A DNA stretch of 64,000 bases from Methylomicrobium agile (GCF_000733855.1 NZ_JPOJ01000001.1:2683001-2747000), one strand, 5' to 3'; shown: positions 27,399 to 38,023, counted from the first letter of the stretch. Translations and numbers: made by a program. Notes: generated by a model from the sequence alone, not told the origin.

Positions 27399-27510
27399 GC
27401 CGTTAAGTTAAGGAATTCGGTAGGCTGGATAAGGAAGCGCATCCGGCGTCCGTGCGGTGGATGCGCTTCGCTTATCCACCCTACAGGGTATTCCCTCTTA
27501 ACTTAACGGC
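27399..27510. repeat. MITE-like inverted repeat enclosing a GTAG...CTAC palindrome
   Basis: A perfect 14-base outer inverted repeat (GCCGTTAAGTTAAG at 27399 and its complement ending at 27510) encloses the inner palindrome 27420-27484, whose arms are GTAGGCTGGATAAGGAAGCG... and CGCTTCGCTTATCCACCCTAC-type. The inner palindrome is related to the one at 38033-38107. The rest of the 27231-27654 gap holds a CCTCTTTGAAAAAGAGG palindrome at about 27543-27560, which also recurs near 34099, and no gene. Confidence 0.65.
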
Positions 27511-27654
27511 GTTGATTGCAAATCCCGTCCCGCTATGGGTTCTCCTCTTTGAAAAAGAGGGGCTAGGGGAGATTTTCTAAACTGAATTCCCCTTCGATCT
27601 TCCTTTTTCAAAGGGAGGTGAACGCTTATGCGAAATCAAACGACAGATTGCGCT

Positions 27655-28836
27655 CTACAAACCCCGGTTGATATCCCGCTTGATATCTTCGATATGCTCG
27701 AGCCCGACCGAAACCCTGACCAAACCGTCCCGGATACCGGCCGCGGCGCGCGCTTCCGGCGTCAGGCGGCCGTGCGTGGTGGTCGCGGGATGAGTGATCG
27801 TGGTTTTCACGTCGCCGAGATTGGCGGTGATCGAGATCATTTGGGTCGCATCGATCAGCTTCCATGCCTGTTCCTTGCCGCCGGCCAGTTCGAAGCTGAC
27901 GATCGCGCCGAAGTGGCTTTGCTGGGTTTTGGCGAGCGCATGTTGCGGATGCGAGGAAAGGCCCGGATGGTGGACTTTGGCGACGCCGGGCTGCCGTTCC
28001 AGCCAGTGGGCAAGCGCCAGCGCGTTGTCGCAGTGGGCTTTCATTCTGACCGCGAGCGATTCGAGGCCGGACAGGAAGGTCCAGGCGTTGAAGGGGCTCA
28101 TCGTGGCGCCGCCGGTGCGCAGGTACGGATAAATCTGTTTGTCGATGATTTCGTTGTTGGCGACGACCGCGCCGCCGACGCAGCGGCCGTGGCCGTCGAG
28201 GTATTTGGTGGCCGAATGCACCACGATGTCCGCGCCGAGAGTCAGCGGTTTTTGCAGGGCCGGGGTGCAGAAACAGTTGTCGACCACCAGCAGGCAGCCA
28301 TGCCGGTGCGCGATGCCGGCCAGTTCGGCGATGTCCGCGATTTCGGTCAACGGATTCGACGGCGTTTCGAGGAATAAAAAACGCGTGTTCGGCCGGATCG
28401 CGGCTTCCCAGGCGGCGGAATCGGTCAAATCGACGAAGTCGGTCTCGACGCCGAATTTGCCGAAGTAGTTCTGGAACAACAGCACGGTATTGCCGAACAC
28501 GCCGCGCGAACAGACCACATGATCGCCGGCTTTCAGAATACCCATTCCGACCGCCATGATCGCGGCCATGCCCGATGCGAACGCGAGGCAGCGTTCGCCT
28601 TTTTCCATCAGGGCCAGCCGTTCCTGGAAGGCGGTCACGGTCGGGTTCGTGAAGCGCGAATACACGTTGCCGGGCAGTTGGCCGGTAAAGCGCAGCGACG
28701 CTTCCTCCGCGCTGTTGAAGACATAGCTGGAAGTCGGGAAAATCGGGATGCTGTGTTCGCCTTCAGGGGTGCGGCGATGGCCGGCGCGGATGGCTTGGGT
28801 TTCGAGGGAGTAGTCGCTCCAGTCGATGTCTTTCAT
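27655..28836 (-). CDS. metZ: O-succinylhomoserine sulfhydrylase
   Basis: MetZ is a PLP enzyme of the Cys/Met metabolism family that joins O-succinylhomoserine and sulfide to homocysteine in methionine synthesis. The 393-residue protein closely resembles Pseudomonas MetZ: AIRAGHRRTPEGEHS near the start, YSRFTNPTV, ASGMAAI, SNPLTEIADI, and the PLP lysine in HSATKYLDGHGR, with the C-terminal NLGDVKTTITHPATTTHGRL. The ATG at 28836 (MKDIDWSDYSLETQ) is chosen, as an upstream in-frame start at 28926 would overlap purF. It follows purF on the same strand, as in Pseudomonas. Confidence 0.94.
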   Translation of the reverse strand: MKDIDWSDYSLETQAIRAGHRRTPEGEHSIPIFPTSSYVFNSAEEASLRFTGQLPGNVYSRFTNPTVTAFQERLALMEKGERCLAFASGMAAIMAVGMGILKAGDHVVCSRGVFGNTVLLFQNYFGKFGVETDFVDLTDSAAWEAAIRPNTRFLFLETPSNPLTEIADIAELAGIAHRHGCLLVVDNCFCTPALQKPLTLGADIVVHSATKYLDGHGRCVGGAVVANNEIIDKQIYPYLRTGGATMSPFNAWTFLSGLESLAVRMKAHCDNALALAHWLERQPGVAKVHHPGLSSHPQHALAKTQQSHFGAIVSFELAGGKEQAWKLIDATQMISITANLGDVKTTITHPATTTHGRLTPEARAAAGIRDGLVRVSVGLEHIEDIKRDINRGL

Positions 28837-28919
28837 GGTTTGTCGGGACTCCTGATGTTGTCGGGCTACGCTATCGCTAACCCGGCCTACAATGCTTGCG
28901 CGTTTCTGTGGATTAATCG

Positions 28920-30425
28920 TTAGCAATTCTGCATTTCGATGATGAAGTTCTGGGCATTGCGCTGGCTTTGCGCATGGTCGTTGCGCAGGTCTTCGATATG
29001 TTCGAGATAGGCGTCGTCGATATCGCCGGTGACGTATTCCTTGCTGAAGCAGGAGGTATCGAAATGCTCGATGGCCGGATTGCCTTTGCGTACCGCGTCG
29101 ATCAGGTCCTGCAGATCCTGGTAGATGATCCGGTCCGCGCCGATCGCCTTGCCGACTTCTTCTTCGGACAGATTATGCGCGATCAGTTCGTGCGCGGCGG
29201 GCATGTCGATCCCGTAAACGTTCGGGTAGCGGACCGGCGGCGCGGCGGAGGCGAAATAGACTTTTTTGGCGCCGGCGTCGCGCGCCATTTGGATGATCTG
29301 GGCCGAGGTCGTGCCGCGCACGACCGAATCGTCGACCAGCAGTACGTTTTTGCCTTCGAATTCGAGGCCGATCGCGTTCAATTTTTGCCGGACCGATTTT
29401 TCGCGCATTTTCTGGCCGGGCATGATGAAGGTCCGGCCGATGTAGCGGTTCTTGATGAAGCCTTCGCGGAATTTGACGCCGAGCCGGTTGGCCATTTCCA
29501 GCGCCGCGGTGCGGCTGGTGTCCGGGATCGGGATGACGACGTCGATGTCGTGATCGGGCCATTCGCGCAGGATTTTTTGCGCGAGTTTTTCGCCCATCCG
29601 GAGACGCGCCTTGTAGACCGAAATATCGTCGATGATCGAGTCGGGACGGGCGAAATAGACGTATTCGAAGATGCAGGGGCAGTGGTCGACCGTATCCGCG
29701 CATTGCCGCGTATGCAGTTCGCCGGATTGTTCGATGAAGACTGCCTCGCCGGGCTCGACGTCGCGGATTAGATTAAAACCGAGCACGTCGAGCGCGACGC
29801 TTTCGGAGGCGATCATGAATTCGGAGCCTTTGTCGGTCTTGCGCTCGCCGTACACGACCGGGCGGATGCCGTGCGGGTCGCGAAAGCCCAGGATGCCGAA
29901 GCCGGTGATCATCACCACGACCGCATAAGCCCCGCGGCAGCGGCGATGCACGCCGCGCACCGCTTCGAACACGTCGTCGACGGTCAGACTGAGTTTGCCG
30001 AGATTCTGCAGCTCGTGCGCGAACACGTTCAACAGCACTTCGGAATCGGAATCGGTATTGATATGGCGCTGGTCCTCGACGAACAGCGCTTTTTTCAATT
30101 CATTGGTGTTGGTCAGGTTGCCGTTGTGCGCGAGCGTCAGGCCGAACGGCGAGTTCACATAGAACGGCTGGGCCTCGGCCGAACTGGTGCAGCCGGCGGT
30201 CGGGTAGCGGACATGGGCGATCCCCATGGCGCCCTTCAGTTTCAGCATGTGCGCATTGGTGAACACGTCGCGGGCCAGACCGTTCTCCTTACGCAAATGC
30301 AGACGGCCGTTTTCGCAGGTTACGATTCCGGCGGCATCCTGTCCCCGATGCTGCAACACCGTGAGGGCGTCGAACAACTCCTGGTTGACGTTTTGATGGG
30401 AAACAATTCCAGCAATACCACACAT
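28920..30425 (-). CDS. purF: Amidophosphoribosyltransferase
   Basis: PurF carries out the first committed step of purine synthesis, turning PRPP and glutamine into phosphoribosylamine. The catalytic Cys is residue 2 ([10 protein letters not shown]), exposed by removal of Met1, in an N-terminal glutamine-hydrolysing domain; the C-terminal phosphoribosyltransferase domain has the PRPP loop [13 protein letters not shown]. The 501-residue length matches E. coli PurF (505). It lies between cvpA and metZ in a minus-strand gene block. Confidence 0.97.
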   Translation of the reverse strand: MCGIAGIVSHQNVNQELFDALTVLQHRGQDAAGIVTCENGRLHLRKENGLARDVFTNAHMLKLKGAMGIAHVRYPTAGCTSSAEAQPFYVNSPFGLTLAHNGNLTNTNELKKALFVEDQRHINTDSDSEVLLNVFAHELQNLGKLSLTVDDVFEAVRGVHRRCRGAYAVVVMITGFGILGFRDPHGIRPVVYGERKTDKGSEFMIASESVALDVLGFNLIRDVEPGEAVFIEQSGELHTRQCADTVDHCPCIFEYVYFARPDSIIDDISVYKARLRMGEKLAQKILREWPDHDIDVVIPIPDTSRTAALEMANRLGVKFREGFIKNRYIGRTFIMPGQKMREKSVRQKLNAIGLEFEGKNVLLVDDSVVRGTTSAQIIQMARDAGAKKVYFASAAPPVRYPNVYGIDMPAAHELIAHNLSEEEVGKAIGADRIIYQDLQDLIDAVRKGNPAIEHFDTSCFSKEYVTGDIDDAYLEHIEDLRNDHAQSQRNAQNFIIEMQNC

Positions 30426-30450
30426 ATCGATAAGTCCAAGCCTTAAAAAA

Positions 30451-30981
30451 TCAAGAATAATGAAGAAAATCCGAAAATCCGGACGGAAAACGGGTCTTTA
30501 GCCACACGACCGTATTCTGGAAATGCGGCAGCAGCATCGACTCATGCCACCAGCTGTCCCTGGGCAGCGGCGTGAGCCCGGCAAAAATCACGATCAGGCA
30601 GACGAACAGCAAGCCGCGCGACAGGGCGACGGGCAGGCCGGCGAAATGCCCGAAAAGCGAAGGATAAATCCGTTCTTTTTTGAAGTTGAGGATAAAAAAT
30701 ATCGATGCGCTTAGCGTCAGGGTCAGCACGAACAGGATTGCGAACGCGGCCGCGATTTCCGCTTTCGGATTCGTGAACTCCGAGCGGATCGCGCGGGTGT
30801 AGGCGTCGGCAAAATACCAGCCGATCGCGGCGGCAATCAGCCAGCAGGCCAGCGAACGCGCTTCCAGCGCCGCGCCGCGCAGCAAGCCGATCAACAGAAA
30901 GAATGCCAGCAGCACCACAATCGCGTAATCAATCCACAGCATCTTCGCAAAAAACTGGGCCATGAATTGGACCGCCGCCAT
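30451..30981 (-). CDS. cvpA: CvpA family inner-membrane protein
   Basis: A 176-residue inner-membrane protein with four predicted helices (for example [20 protein letters not shown] around residues 18-37 and [21 protein letters not shown]). CvpA is needed for colicin V production in E. coli and for envelope stress tolerance; the basic role is unsettled. Its position next to purF is conserved. The start ATG at 30981 overlaps the dedD stop in a TGATG arrangement; a GTG one codon earlier is an alternative. Confidence 0.9.
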   Translation of the reverse strand: MAAVQFMAQFFAKMLWIDYAIVVLLAFFLLIGLLRGAALEARSLACWLIAAAIGWYFADAYTRAIRSEFTNPKAEIAAAFAILFVLTLTLSASIFFILNFKKERIYPSLFGHFAGLPVALSRGLLFVCLIVIFAGLTPLPRDSWWHESMLLPHFQNTVVWLKTRFPSGFSDFLHYS

Positions 30982-31757
30982 CACTCGGCCAGAATGATCG
31001 TCTTGATGTTCTGTTGGTTCAAGCGGTTCCTGATCTCGATCGCGCGCTGCTTGCTCAGTTCGGGGCCGACCTTCAGGCGGTAAATAGGGCCCTTGTCGGT
31101 CGATAAGGTTTCCATGGCGGCCGGAAAACCGAGCTTGCGCAGTTTGTCGCGTTGCGAAAGCGCATTTTCCTTTTTGGTGAAGCTGCCCGCCTGGATTGTC
31201 CAGCGTTCGAATTTTGCCGTGCTTTTCGGCGCTGCCTTTGCCGGCGTCTCTGAGGATTTCAAGGGGACAGGTTCGACTGCGGCGGACGGTTCGGTAACGC
31301 TTGCGGTCCGGCCGGGAACCGGAGCGGTTTTCGGCGCGGCCGTTTTGACCGGGGCGTTGACCACGGGCGGCGTGCGGGTTGGCGCCGGTTTCGGGGGGAC
31401 GGTTTCGATGTCTTCATCCGGCGCATTTTCGGCATCGGCGGCGTCCATTTCGGCAGGCGGCTCGTAATCGGCCGATGGGTTTTCCTGAAGGCCGGGCTCG
31501 ATCTTTTCGACGCCTCCGGCGGTAACATTCAGAGTAGAGGGATTGTTGCCGGGCGCGTTCTCTATGCTCGCCGCATCGGCAGGCAGTTTGCTTTCGGGGC
31601 CGTTCGGCGAACCGGCGGGCGGTTCGGGAATCGTCATTTCGCTGACGGCCTGGCCGCTGGTGTCGACCGGATCGTCGAACAGCATCGGGATAAAAATGGC
31701 GGCAAGCGCCGTGACGACAGCCGCTCCGATCAATCGTTGTTTCAGTTCTTGATCCAT
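30981..31757 (-). CDS. dedD: SPOR-domain division protein, DedD-like
   Basis: A membrane-anchored SPOR protein of about 258 residues. A short cytoplasmic end and one helix (RLIGAAVVTALAAIFIPML, about 8-26) are followed by a long Pro/Ala/Glu-rich periplasmic linker and a C-terminal SPOR domain (about 185-258: RWTIQAGSFTKKENALSQRD, LRKLGFPA, YRLKVGPE). SPOR domains bind denuded peptidoglycan at the division septum. The ATG at 31757 with AGGTGA upstream is preferred over a GTG at 31769 that overlaps folC more. The order folC-dedD-cvpA-purF is the same in E. coli and Pseudomonas. Confidence 0.9.
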   Translation of the reverse strand: MDQELKQRLIGAAVVTALAAIFIPMLFDDPVDTSGQAVSEMTIPEPPAGSPNGPESKLPADAASIENAPGNNPSTLNVTAGGVEKIEPGLQENPSADYEPPAEMDAADAENAPDEDIETVPPKPAPTRTPPVVNAPVKTAAPKTAPVPGRTASVTEPSAAVEPVPLKSSETPAKAAPKSTAKFERWTIQAGSFTKKENALSQRDKLRKLGFPAAMETLSTDKGPIYRLKVGPELSKQRAIEIRNRLNQQNIKTIILAE

Positions 31758-31761
31758 TTCG

Positions 31762-33039
31762 TCATTCACCTTTATCTAGCGCGGAGAGGCAATCGGATAC
31801 CAAAAAGAAAGAGCCAAAGACCAGCAGCAGATCGCCTTCTTGCAACTGGGTTTTTGCGGCGGCAAAGGCTTCGTTGAAGGTCTGAAAGCCGAAGTGCGCG
31901 GCGGAGATTCCGCACTGTTCGAAGATTGCGCGCATTTGCGCCTCATTAGCCGTTCGGGGATTCGTCAAAGGAGCGAAAAACCAGTCGTGAACCAAAGGAT
32001 TCATCAGTTCGAGCACGCCTTTGATGTCCTTGTCTTTCATCATCGAGAACAGCGCGCGGATACGGTAATGCCGGCAATGTTCCTGCAGGTATTCGACCAA
32101 AGTTTTTACGGCTTCCGGATTATGCCCCACGTCCAACAGCAAGGGAATTCTATCATCAATTAACTGAAAACGGCCGGCCAGTTTTACATTTTCCAGGCCG
32201 TGCCGGATCGCCGCGATGTCGACCGGTAGAACCGGCGACAATTGGCGGGCTGCCAGAATCGCCGAGGCCGCGTTCCGGTATTGGTGTTCGCCTTTCAGCG
32301 CCGGCGGCGGCAGATTTTCGAGCGATTGGCCGGCACAGCGCCAATGCCAGCCGTTGGCGTTTTTTTGGTAGCCGAATTCTCTGCCGATGCGGAACAGTTT
32401 GGCGTTTTTGTTTTGGGCGCATTGCAAGAGCGAGGCGGGCGGCTCCGGATCGCCGACAATCGCCGGCACGCCGGTACGGAAGATGCCCGCTTTTTCGGCG
32501 CCGATCGCTTCGCGGGTCTGGCCGAGCCAGTCGACATGATCGATCCCGATACTGCTGATCAGCGCTACGTCCGGATCGACGATGTTGACCGCGTCGAGGC
32601 GGCCTCCCATGCCGACTTCCAGGATCTGAATATCGACGCGGCGACGGGAAAAAATGTCGAGCGCGGCGAGCGTGCTGAACTCGAAATAACTTAAGGAGGT
32701 GTTGTCGCGGACCGCTTCGATTCGGGCGAATGCTTCGCAGATCAGTTCGTCGGCGGCCGGGATGGCGTCGATCTTGATGCGTTCGTTGTAGCGTAGAATA
32801 TGCGGCGAGGTATAAGCGCCGACCCGGTAGCCCTGCGCCCGGTAGATCGTTTCGAGATAGGCGACGCAGGAGCCTTTGCCGTTGGTGCCGGCGACGGTGA
32901 TCGTAACCGGTTTCCGGTAATCCGGATCGAGCGCGGCGAAAACGCGCGCGGCGCGTTCCAGGCCCATGTCGATCGCTAAAGGATGCAGGCTTTCCTGCCA
33001 GGTCAGCCAGTCTTTTAGCGTATTGAAACGCGGCATCAA
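31762..33039 (-). CDS. folC: Dihydrofolate synthase/folylpolyglutamate synthase
   Basis: FolC adds glutamate to dihydropteroate and extends the polyglutamate tail of folates, using ATP. The Mur-ligase-type P-loop is ITVAGTNGKGS near residues 46-56, with the second signature ILEVGMGGRLDAVN and a C-terminal domain with LLDVGHNPEA. At 425 residues it matches the family. It begins 18 bases after accD and its stop is five bases from the preferred dedD start, so the genes are co-transcribed. Confidence 0.95.
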   Translation of the reverse strand: MMPRFNTLKDWLTWQESLHPLAIDMGLERAARVFAALDPDYRKPVTITVAGTNGKGSCVAYLETIYRAQGYRVGAYTSPHILRYNERIKIDAIPAADELICEAFARIEAVRDNTSLSYFEFSTLAALDIFSRRRVDIQILEVGMGGRLDAVNIVDPDVALISSIGIDHVDWLGQTREAIGAEKAGIFRTGVPAIVGDPEPPASLLQCAQNKNAKLFRIGREFGYQKNANGWHWRCAGQSLENLPPPALKGEHQYRNAASAILAARQLSPVLPVDIAAIRHGLENVKLAGRFQLIDDRIPLLLDVGHNPEAVKTLVEYLQEHCRHYRIRALFSMMKDKDIKGVLELMNPLVHDWFFAPLTNPRTANEAQMRAIFEQCGISAAHFGFQTFNEAFAAAKTQLQEGDLLLVFGSFFLVSDCLSALDKGE

Positions 33040-33057
33040 CGGTGGGATCGCAATCGG

Positions 33058-34011
33058 CTACTGGTCTTCTTCTACGACTTGGCTTTCGCCGGGCACTTCG
33101 TCGACGGTTTCCGGCTCCGGATTCTGAAGATATTCCAGCCGCGCCAGTGCTTCGGTTCTTACCGGGGACAAAATGCTCAGAATGCTGGCGATTTTGTCGC
33201 GGATATCGCGGCGGTCGATGATCATGTCGACCGCGCCGTGTTCCTGCAAAAACTCGCTGCGCTGAAAGCCTTCCGGCAGTTTTTCGCGTACGGTTTGTTC
33301 GATGACGCGCGGGCCGGCAAAACCGATCAAGGCGTTCGGCTCGGCCGCATTGATGTCGCCCAGCATCGCCAGACTCGCCGAAACGCCGCCCATGGTCGGG
33401 TCGGTCATGAACGAAATGTACGGAATGCCGGCCTCGGACAGCTTGGTCAGCGCGGCGCTGGTCTTGGCCATCTGGAACAGCGAAAACAAGGATTCCTGCA
33501 TCCGGGCGCCGCCGCTCGCGGTAAACACGATGAACGGGCAGCCGAACTCCAGGCTTTTGTTTACGCCGCGCATGAAGCGCTCGCCGACGACCGAGCCCAT
33601 CGAGCCGCCCATGAAATTGAAATCGAATGCGGCCGCGACGATGTCGATACCCTTCAGTTTGCCTTTCATAACGACCAGGGCGTCGGTTTCCTTTGTCTGC
33701 TTTTGCGCCTGAGCGATACGGTCTTTGTATTTCTTGCTGTCCCGGAATTTCAATGGATCGGTCGGCTTGATGCCTTTGCCGATTTCTTCCCGACTTTCGG
33801 CGTCCAGGAAAATGTCCAGCCGGGTTCGCGCCGAAATGCGCATGTGATGTTCGCATTTCGGGCAAACGTGCAGATTTCTTTCCAGCTCCAGCGCATAAAG
33901 AATTGCATTGCAGTTGGGACATTTATTCCACAAACCTTCAGGCACGGCTCCTTTTTTATTGGAGTTTTCCGTTCTGATGGTAGACGGAACCAGTTTCTGA
34001 AACCAACTCAT
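33058..34011 (-). CDS. accD: Acetyl-CoA carboxylase carboxyltransferase subunit beta
   Basis: AccD is the zinc-binding beta subunit of carboxyltransferase, which transfers CO2 from biotin to acetyl-CoA to give malonyl-CoA. The zinc ribbon is CPNC plus CPKC near the N terminus (about residues 31-55), and the carboxylase core shows [16 protein letters not shown] and [19 protein letters not shown]. Start ATG at 34011 (MSWFQKL) follows the E. coli form (MSWIERI); an ATG two codons earlier (34017) is also possible. A short acidic tail is unusual but harmless. It lies between trpA and folC as in Pseudomonas. Confidence 0.95.
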   Translation of the reverse strand: MSWFQKLVPSTIRTENSNKKGAVPEGLWNKCPNCNAILYALELERNLHVCPKCEHHMRISARTRLDIFLDAESREEIGKGIKPTDPLKFRDSKKYKDRIAQAQKQTKETDALVVMKGKLKGIDIVAAAFDFNFMGGSMGSVVGERFMRGVNKSLEFGCPFIVFTASGGARMQESLFSLFQMAKTSAALTKLSEAGIPYISFMTDPTMGGVSASLAMLGDINAAEPNALIGFAGPRVIEQTVREKLPEGFQRSEFLQEHGAVDMIIDRRDIRDKIASILSILSPVRTEALARLEYLQNPEPETVDEVPGESQVVEEDQ

Positions 34012-34132
34012 TGTCATTGTGCCTCGTTGCGCGCGTTAATGCGGTTGTCGTGTAACTACTCATCCCCATCGTCAGATACTCGAGTAAGCGTAAAGCCCCT
34101 CTTTGAAAAAGAGGGGGTAGGGGGAGATTCTT

Positions 34133-34936
34133 TTAATTATCCATGGCCTGGCGCATCGCGCTCAGCATGTCGATGATTGCGCTTTTGGCGCGTTCGGGAT
34201 CGTCCGGATTCGCTTCGATATGGCTGATCAGCGCACTGCCGACCACGACGCCGTCGCCGATGCCGGCGACAGTTTTCGCGGTCTCCGCATCTTTCACGCC
34301 GAAGCCGATGCCGACCGGCAGGCTGGCGTTTGCGCGGATTTCCTTGAGTTTTTGCTCTACATCGGCGGTATTCAAATGCCCCGCGCCGGTGACGCCTTTC
34401 AGCGACACATAATAAAGGTAGCCCGAACCGATCTCACCCATTTTTCTGATCCGCTCCGCGCTGCTGTTCGGCGCCAGCAAAAAGATCGTATCGATGCCGC
34501 GCGTCTTCAATTCGGCGGCGCAGGCTTCGCCTTCCTCGGGCGGCAGGTCGACGGTCAGCACGCCGTCGACATCGGCCCGCTGTGCGGCATTGGCAAAGCC
34601 CCCATAGCCCATCGCTTCAATCGGGTTCAGGTAGCCCATCAAGACCAGAGGCGTTTGGGCATCGGTGCGCCGAAACTCCATCGCCATTTCCAGCGTACGG
34701 CGCAGGCTCATCTTATGTGCGAGCGCGCGTTCGCTGGCGCGCTGGATCACCGGGCCGTCGGCCATCGGATCGGAAAACGGCACACCCAGTTCGATCACGT
34801 CGGCACCGGCCTTGACCATTGCATGCATCATCGGCACCGTGAAAGCAGGGTACGGATCGCCCGCGGTAATGAACGGGATCAGCGCCTTGCGGCCGTTTTG
34901 GGACAGTTCTTCGAATTTGGCGGCTAATCGGCTCAC
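34133..34936 (-). CDS. trpA: Tryptophan synthase alpha chain
   Basis: TrpA splits indole-3-glycerol phosphate into indole and glyceraldehyde phosphate and passes indole to TrpB through a tunnel. Catalytic residues lie in [19 protein letters not shown] (Glu) and VDLPPEE (Asp). The C-terminal phosphate-binding loop is VGIGFGVKD followed by GVVVGSAL. The start is GTG at 34936, which overlaps the trpB stop (GTGA), so translation is coupled; the open frame upstream runs inside trpB and is not coding. Length 267 residues. A CCTCTTTGAAAAAGAGG palindrome at about 34099-34115 follows and may act as a weak terminator. Confidence 0.95.
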   Translation of the reverse strand: MSRLAAKFEELSQNGRKALIPFITAGDPYPAFTVPMMHAMVKAGADVIELGVPFSDPMADGPVIQRASERALAHKMSLRRTLEMAMEFRRTDAQTPLVLMGYLNPIEAMGYGGFANAAQRADVDGVLTVDLPPEEGEACAAELKTRGIDTIFLLAPNSSAERIRKMGEIGSGYLYYVSLKGVTGAGHLNTADVEQKLKEIRANASLPVGIGFGVKDAETAKTVAGIGDGVVVGSALISHIEANPDDPERAKSAIIDMLSAMRQAMDN

Positions 34937-36135
34937 AGTAAAATTCCCTCGCGTTTGGCCATTGTCTGCATATCTTTGTCGCCGCGGCCGGACAGGTTGA
35001 CAATGATGATTTGATCTTTTTTCATCGTCGGGGCCAGCTTCATCGTGTAGGCCATCGCGTGGCTCGATTCGAGCGCCGGAATGATGCCTTCCATCCGGGT
35101 CAGCGCGTAGAAGCCTTCGAGCGCTTCGTCGTCGGTAATGCTGACGTAAGTTGCGCGGCCGGTGTCTTTCAGCCAGGAATGCTCGGGGCCGACGCCCGGA
35201 TAGTCGAGTCCTGCCGAGATCGAATGGGTTTCGATGATTTCGCCGTCGTCGTCGGCCATCAGATAGGTGCGATTGCCGTGCAGGACGCCCGGGCGGCCTG
35301 CCGACAGCGGTGCGGAATGGCGTCCGGTTTCGATGCCGTCGCCGGCCGCTTCGACACCGTACATTTTGACGCTCTCGTCGTCGATGAACGGATAGAACAG
35401 GCCGATCGCGTTCGAGCCGCCGCCGACGCAGGCAACCAGCGCGTCGGGCAGGCGACCGGTCATTTCTTGGCATTGCTGCTTCGCTTCGCGGCCGAGAATG
35501 GCCTGGAAGTCGCGGACCATCGCCGGATACGGGTGCGGGCCGGCGACCGTACCGATGATGTAGAAGGTGTTGTCGACATTGGTGACCCAGTCGCGGAGCG
35601 CTTCATTCAGTGCGTCTTTCAGCGTTTTCGAGCCGGATTCGACCGCGACGACTTTCGCACCCAGGAGCTTCATCCGGTACACGTTCAGCGATTGGCGCGC
35701 GACGTCGACCGCGCCCATGTACACGACGCATTCGAGGCCCAGACGGGCCGCCACGGTGGCGGTCGCGACGCCGTGCTGGCCGGCGCCGGTTTCGGCGATG
35801 ATCCGGGTTTTGCCCATCCGCTTGGCCAGCAGGGCCTGGCCGACCGTGTTGTTGATCTTGTGCGAACCGGTATGGTTCAGGTCTTCGCGCTTCAGGTAGA
35901 TCTGCGCGCCGCCGAGTTCGCGGCTCCAGCGTTCGGCATGGTACAGCGGCGACGGCCGGCCGACGTAATGCTGTAGGTCGGCATCCAGTTCGGCCAGGAA
36001 GTCGGGGTCCTGCAAATAGCGGTGGTAGGCTTCGTTAAGTTCCTGGATCGGCCGGATCAGCGTTTCCGCGACGAACGTTCCGCCGTAGGGGCCGAAATGC
36101 CCCCGCGCATCGGGCATATTGTATTTATTGGTCAT
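34933..36135 (-). CDS. trpB: Tryptophan synthase beta chain
   Basis: TrpB is a PLP enzyme that joins indole and serine to tryptophan. The PLP lysine lies in [11 protein letters not shown] near residue 88, and the phosphate-binding loop is [10 protein letters not shown]. The N-terminal [18 protein letters not shown] is characteristic of bacterial TrpB1. At 400 residues it has the normal length. It overlaps trpF by 11 bases upstream and trpA by four bases downstream, making a compact trpFBA unit. Confidence 0.97.
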   Translation of the reverse strand: MTNKYNMPDARGHFGPYGGTFVAETLIRPIQELNEAYHRYLQDPDFLAELDADLQHYVGRPSPLYHAERWSRELGGAQIYLKREDLNHTGSHKINNTVGQALLAKRMGKTRIIAETGAGQHGVATATVAARLGLECVVYMGAVDVARQSLNVYRMKLLGAKVVAVESGSKTLKDALNEALRDWVTNVDNTFYIIGTVAGPHPYPAMVRDFQAILGREAKQQCQEMTGRLPDALVACVGGGSNAIGLFYPFIDDESVKMYGVEAAGDGIETGRHSAPLSAGRPGVLHGNRTYLMADDDGEIIETHSISAGLDYPGVGPEHSWLKDTGRATYVSITDDEALEGFYALTRMEGIIPALESSHAMAYTMKLAPTMKKDQIIIVNLSGRGDKDMQTMAKREGILL

Positions 36136-36763
36136 AATTTATTGTGTCACCCTTATTAACTTCTGTTAAAAACGCCGCCATTCTGGCCGCATCCTTAACA
36201 CCTTTGGCCGCTTCCACCCCGCTGCTGACATCCAGCGCATAAGGTTTGACCGTCCGTACCGCATCACAGGCGTTTTCCGGATTCAAGCCGCCCGCCAAAA
36301 TGATCGGCAGGCCGCATTGTTCCGGGATCATCTTCCAGTCAAAAAGGCTGCCGGTGCCGCCTTTCGCATCCGGATGCCAGGCGTCGAGCAAGAGTCCCGC
36401 CGCATCGTGATATTGCCGCGCCAACTCCGCAATATCGGTGCCGGGCTTGACCCCGACCGCCTTGATATAGCGTTTGCGGTAAAGCCTGCACGCCTCGGGC
36501 GCCTCGTCGCCATGAAACTGCAGGCAATCGATCGGCACGTGCTGCAAAATTTCCCGTATCCGTGCCTCTTCCTCATCCACGAACAATGCGACGGTCGTCG
36601 TAAACGCGGGCAGGGCGCCGACGATCTTCAATGCCTGGTCGATGTCGACGTTGCGCGGACTTGGCGGGTAAAACACTAAGCCGACCGCATCGGCGCCGAG
36701 CAGCGCAGCTTCGCGCGCGTCCTCGGCACGCGTAAAGCCGCAAATTTTAACGCGAGTTCGCAT
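36125..36763 (-). CDS. trpF: Phosphoribosylanthranilate isomerase
   Basis: TrpF converts phosphoribosylanthranilate to the ribulose form in tryptophan synthesis. The TIM-barrel signature [11 protein letters not shown] with its catalytic Cys (about residue 8) is at the N terminus, and the catalytic Asp is expected in LLLDAWH (here DAW). The phosphate-binding loops are [11 protein letters not shown] and [14 protein letters not shown]. At 212 residues it has normal length. It heads the trpF-trpB-trpA-accD-folC-dedD-cvpA-purF-metZ block. No trp leader peptide or attenuator was seen in front of it. Confidence 0.95.
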   Translation of the reverse strand: MRTRVKICGFTRAEDAREAALLGADAVGLVFYPPSPRNVDIDQALKIVGALPAFTTTVALFVDEEEARIREILQHVPIDCLQFHGDEAPEACRLYRKRYIKAVGVKPGTDIAELARQYHDAAGLLLDAWHPDAKGGTGSLFDWKMIPEQCGLPIILAGGLNPENACDAVRTVKPYALDVSSGVEAAKGVKDAARMAAFLTEVNKGDTINYDQ

Positions 36764-37093
36764 AAAGTGATATGGGAATTTAAGAAAAAAACCAAGCCTT
36801 ATAGAATATCATAAAAGGCGGCCGTCCTTGATTCCGAAAATTCGCCGGTTTCGGAACGGGGGATTTTTTAAATTTAAAACGAAAACATGGCTTTTTTCGC
36901 CGCATTTGCAGAGGTCCGGCTTTCAGATAAAGTTGCGCCATTTGAATAAGTCCGTGCTTCATTTACAATGGACGGTTTGTTGAAAGACTTGCCAGGTTTT
37001 TAAAACCTGGCAAGTTATGGGTTAGCCGCGCGAAAACCGTTTTGGGCTGACCCGCTGGAAAACAATGTCGGCAATGACGGTTGGATGAGATAG
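36764..37093. other. Divergent intergenic region with a CCAGGT palindrome
   Basis: This 330-base gap separates the divergent trpF block and the oxidoreductase gene. Its only clear element is the palindrome ACTTGCCAGG-TTTTTAAAA-CCTGGCAAGT at 36987-37015, a relative of those at 17641, 39263 and 50130. It is AT-rich near trpF, where the promoter is expected, but I could not settle on one. Confidence 0.5.
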
Positions 37094-38023
37094 ATGAAAA
37101 AATTAAGATGCGCGGTAATCGGTACGGGCTATCTCGGCAAGTTTCACGCGGAAAAATACGCTTCGCTGCCGGACTGCGAACTGACCGCAGTGGTCGATAT
37201 CGACGAGGCTGCCGCCCGTAATATCGCGGAGAAACACGGCGCGAAGGCGGTGACCGATTACCGGGAGCTCCTGGGCCGGATCGATGCGGTCAGCGTGGTC
37301 GTGCCGACCACGCTGCATCATCGGGTAGCGAAGCATTTTCTATCGGCCGGCGCGCACGTGCTGGTCGAAAAGCCGATTACGGTGACGCTGGAGGAAGCCG
37401 ACGAGCTGATCGCGATCGCGCATGAAAATAACCGGGTCCTGCAGGTCGGCCATCTGGAACGCTTCAATCCGGCCGTGCTCGGGCTCGACAAGGAAGAAAA
37501 GCCGCTGTTCATCGAATCGCACCGGCTGGCGCCGTTCAATCCGCGCGCGAACGACGTCAGCGTGGTGCTCGATCTGATGATTCACGACATCGACATCATT
37601 CTGGCTTTGGTCGATTCGGAGGTCGAGCGGATCGACGCGAGCGGCACGGCGGTGCTGACCCAGGGCACCGACATCGCGAACGCGCGCCTGTTGTTCGAAA
37701 ACGGCTGCGTCGCGAATGTAACCGCGAGCCGGATCAGCATGAAACTGGAACGCAAGATGCGTCTGTTCCGCCCGTCTTCGTACGTGTCGGTCGATTTCCA
37801 GAACCGCGTCTTGACCAAGCACCGCACCGGCGAGAAGGAAATGTTTCCCGGCATTCCCGAGATCGTGACCGAAGAATCGGTGTTCGCGACCAGCGACGCG
37901 CTGCTGGAAGAAATCCGGCATTTCGTCGCTTGCATACAAACCGGCGAAAATCCGCTGGTGCCTGGAGAAGCGGGAAGAAGAGCGCTGGCAACTGCGATCA
38001 GGATTACGGAGCTTCTGAATTAA
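37094..38023 (+). CDS. Gfo/Idh/MocA family NAD(P)-dependent sugar oxidoreductase
   Basis: A 309-residue cytoplasmic oxidoreductase. The N-terminal Rossmann fold has VIGTGYLGKFHAEKY, and the family motif EKPITVTLEEADEL follows near residue 94. The C-terminal domain has the dimer-forming beta-sheet and MIHDIDIILALV with the conserved catalytic-type His. Together with the DegT-type aminotransferase that follows, it resembles the GnnA/GnnB pair that converts UDP-GlcNAc to a 3-amino sugar for lipid A with four amide-linked chains. WbpB/WbpE-type O-antigen enzymes are an alternative. The pair is split by a palindromic repeat but on the same strand. Confidence 0.85.
   Translation: MKKLRCAVIGTGYLGKFHAEKYASLPDCELTAVVDIDEAAARNIAEKHGAKAVTDYRELLGRIDAVSVVVPTTLHHRVAKHFLSAGAHVLVEKPITVTLEEADELIAIAHENNRVLQVGHLERFNPAVLGLDKEEKPLFIESHRLAPFNPRANDVSVVLDLMIHDIDIILALVDSEVERIDASGTAVLTQGTDIANARLLFENGCVANVTASRISMKLERKMRLFRPSSYVSVDFQNRVLTKHRTGEKEMFPGIPEIVTEESVFATSDALLEEIRHFVACIQTGENPLVPGEAGRRALATAIRITELLN

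Noticed and set aside
32156-33922. 588-codon open frame overlapping folC and accD on the same strand
   Set aside because: Different frame across two conserved genes, Arg/Pro-rich without any recognisable domain.
34940-35473. Upstream extension of the trpA frame into trpB
   Set aside because: The extra 178 codons overlap conserved trpB sequence; the GTG at 34936 with stop-start overlap gives a normal TrpA.
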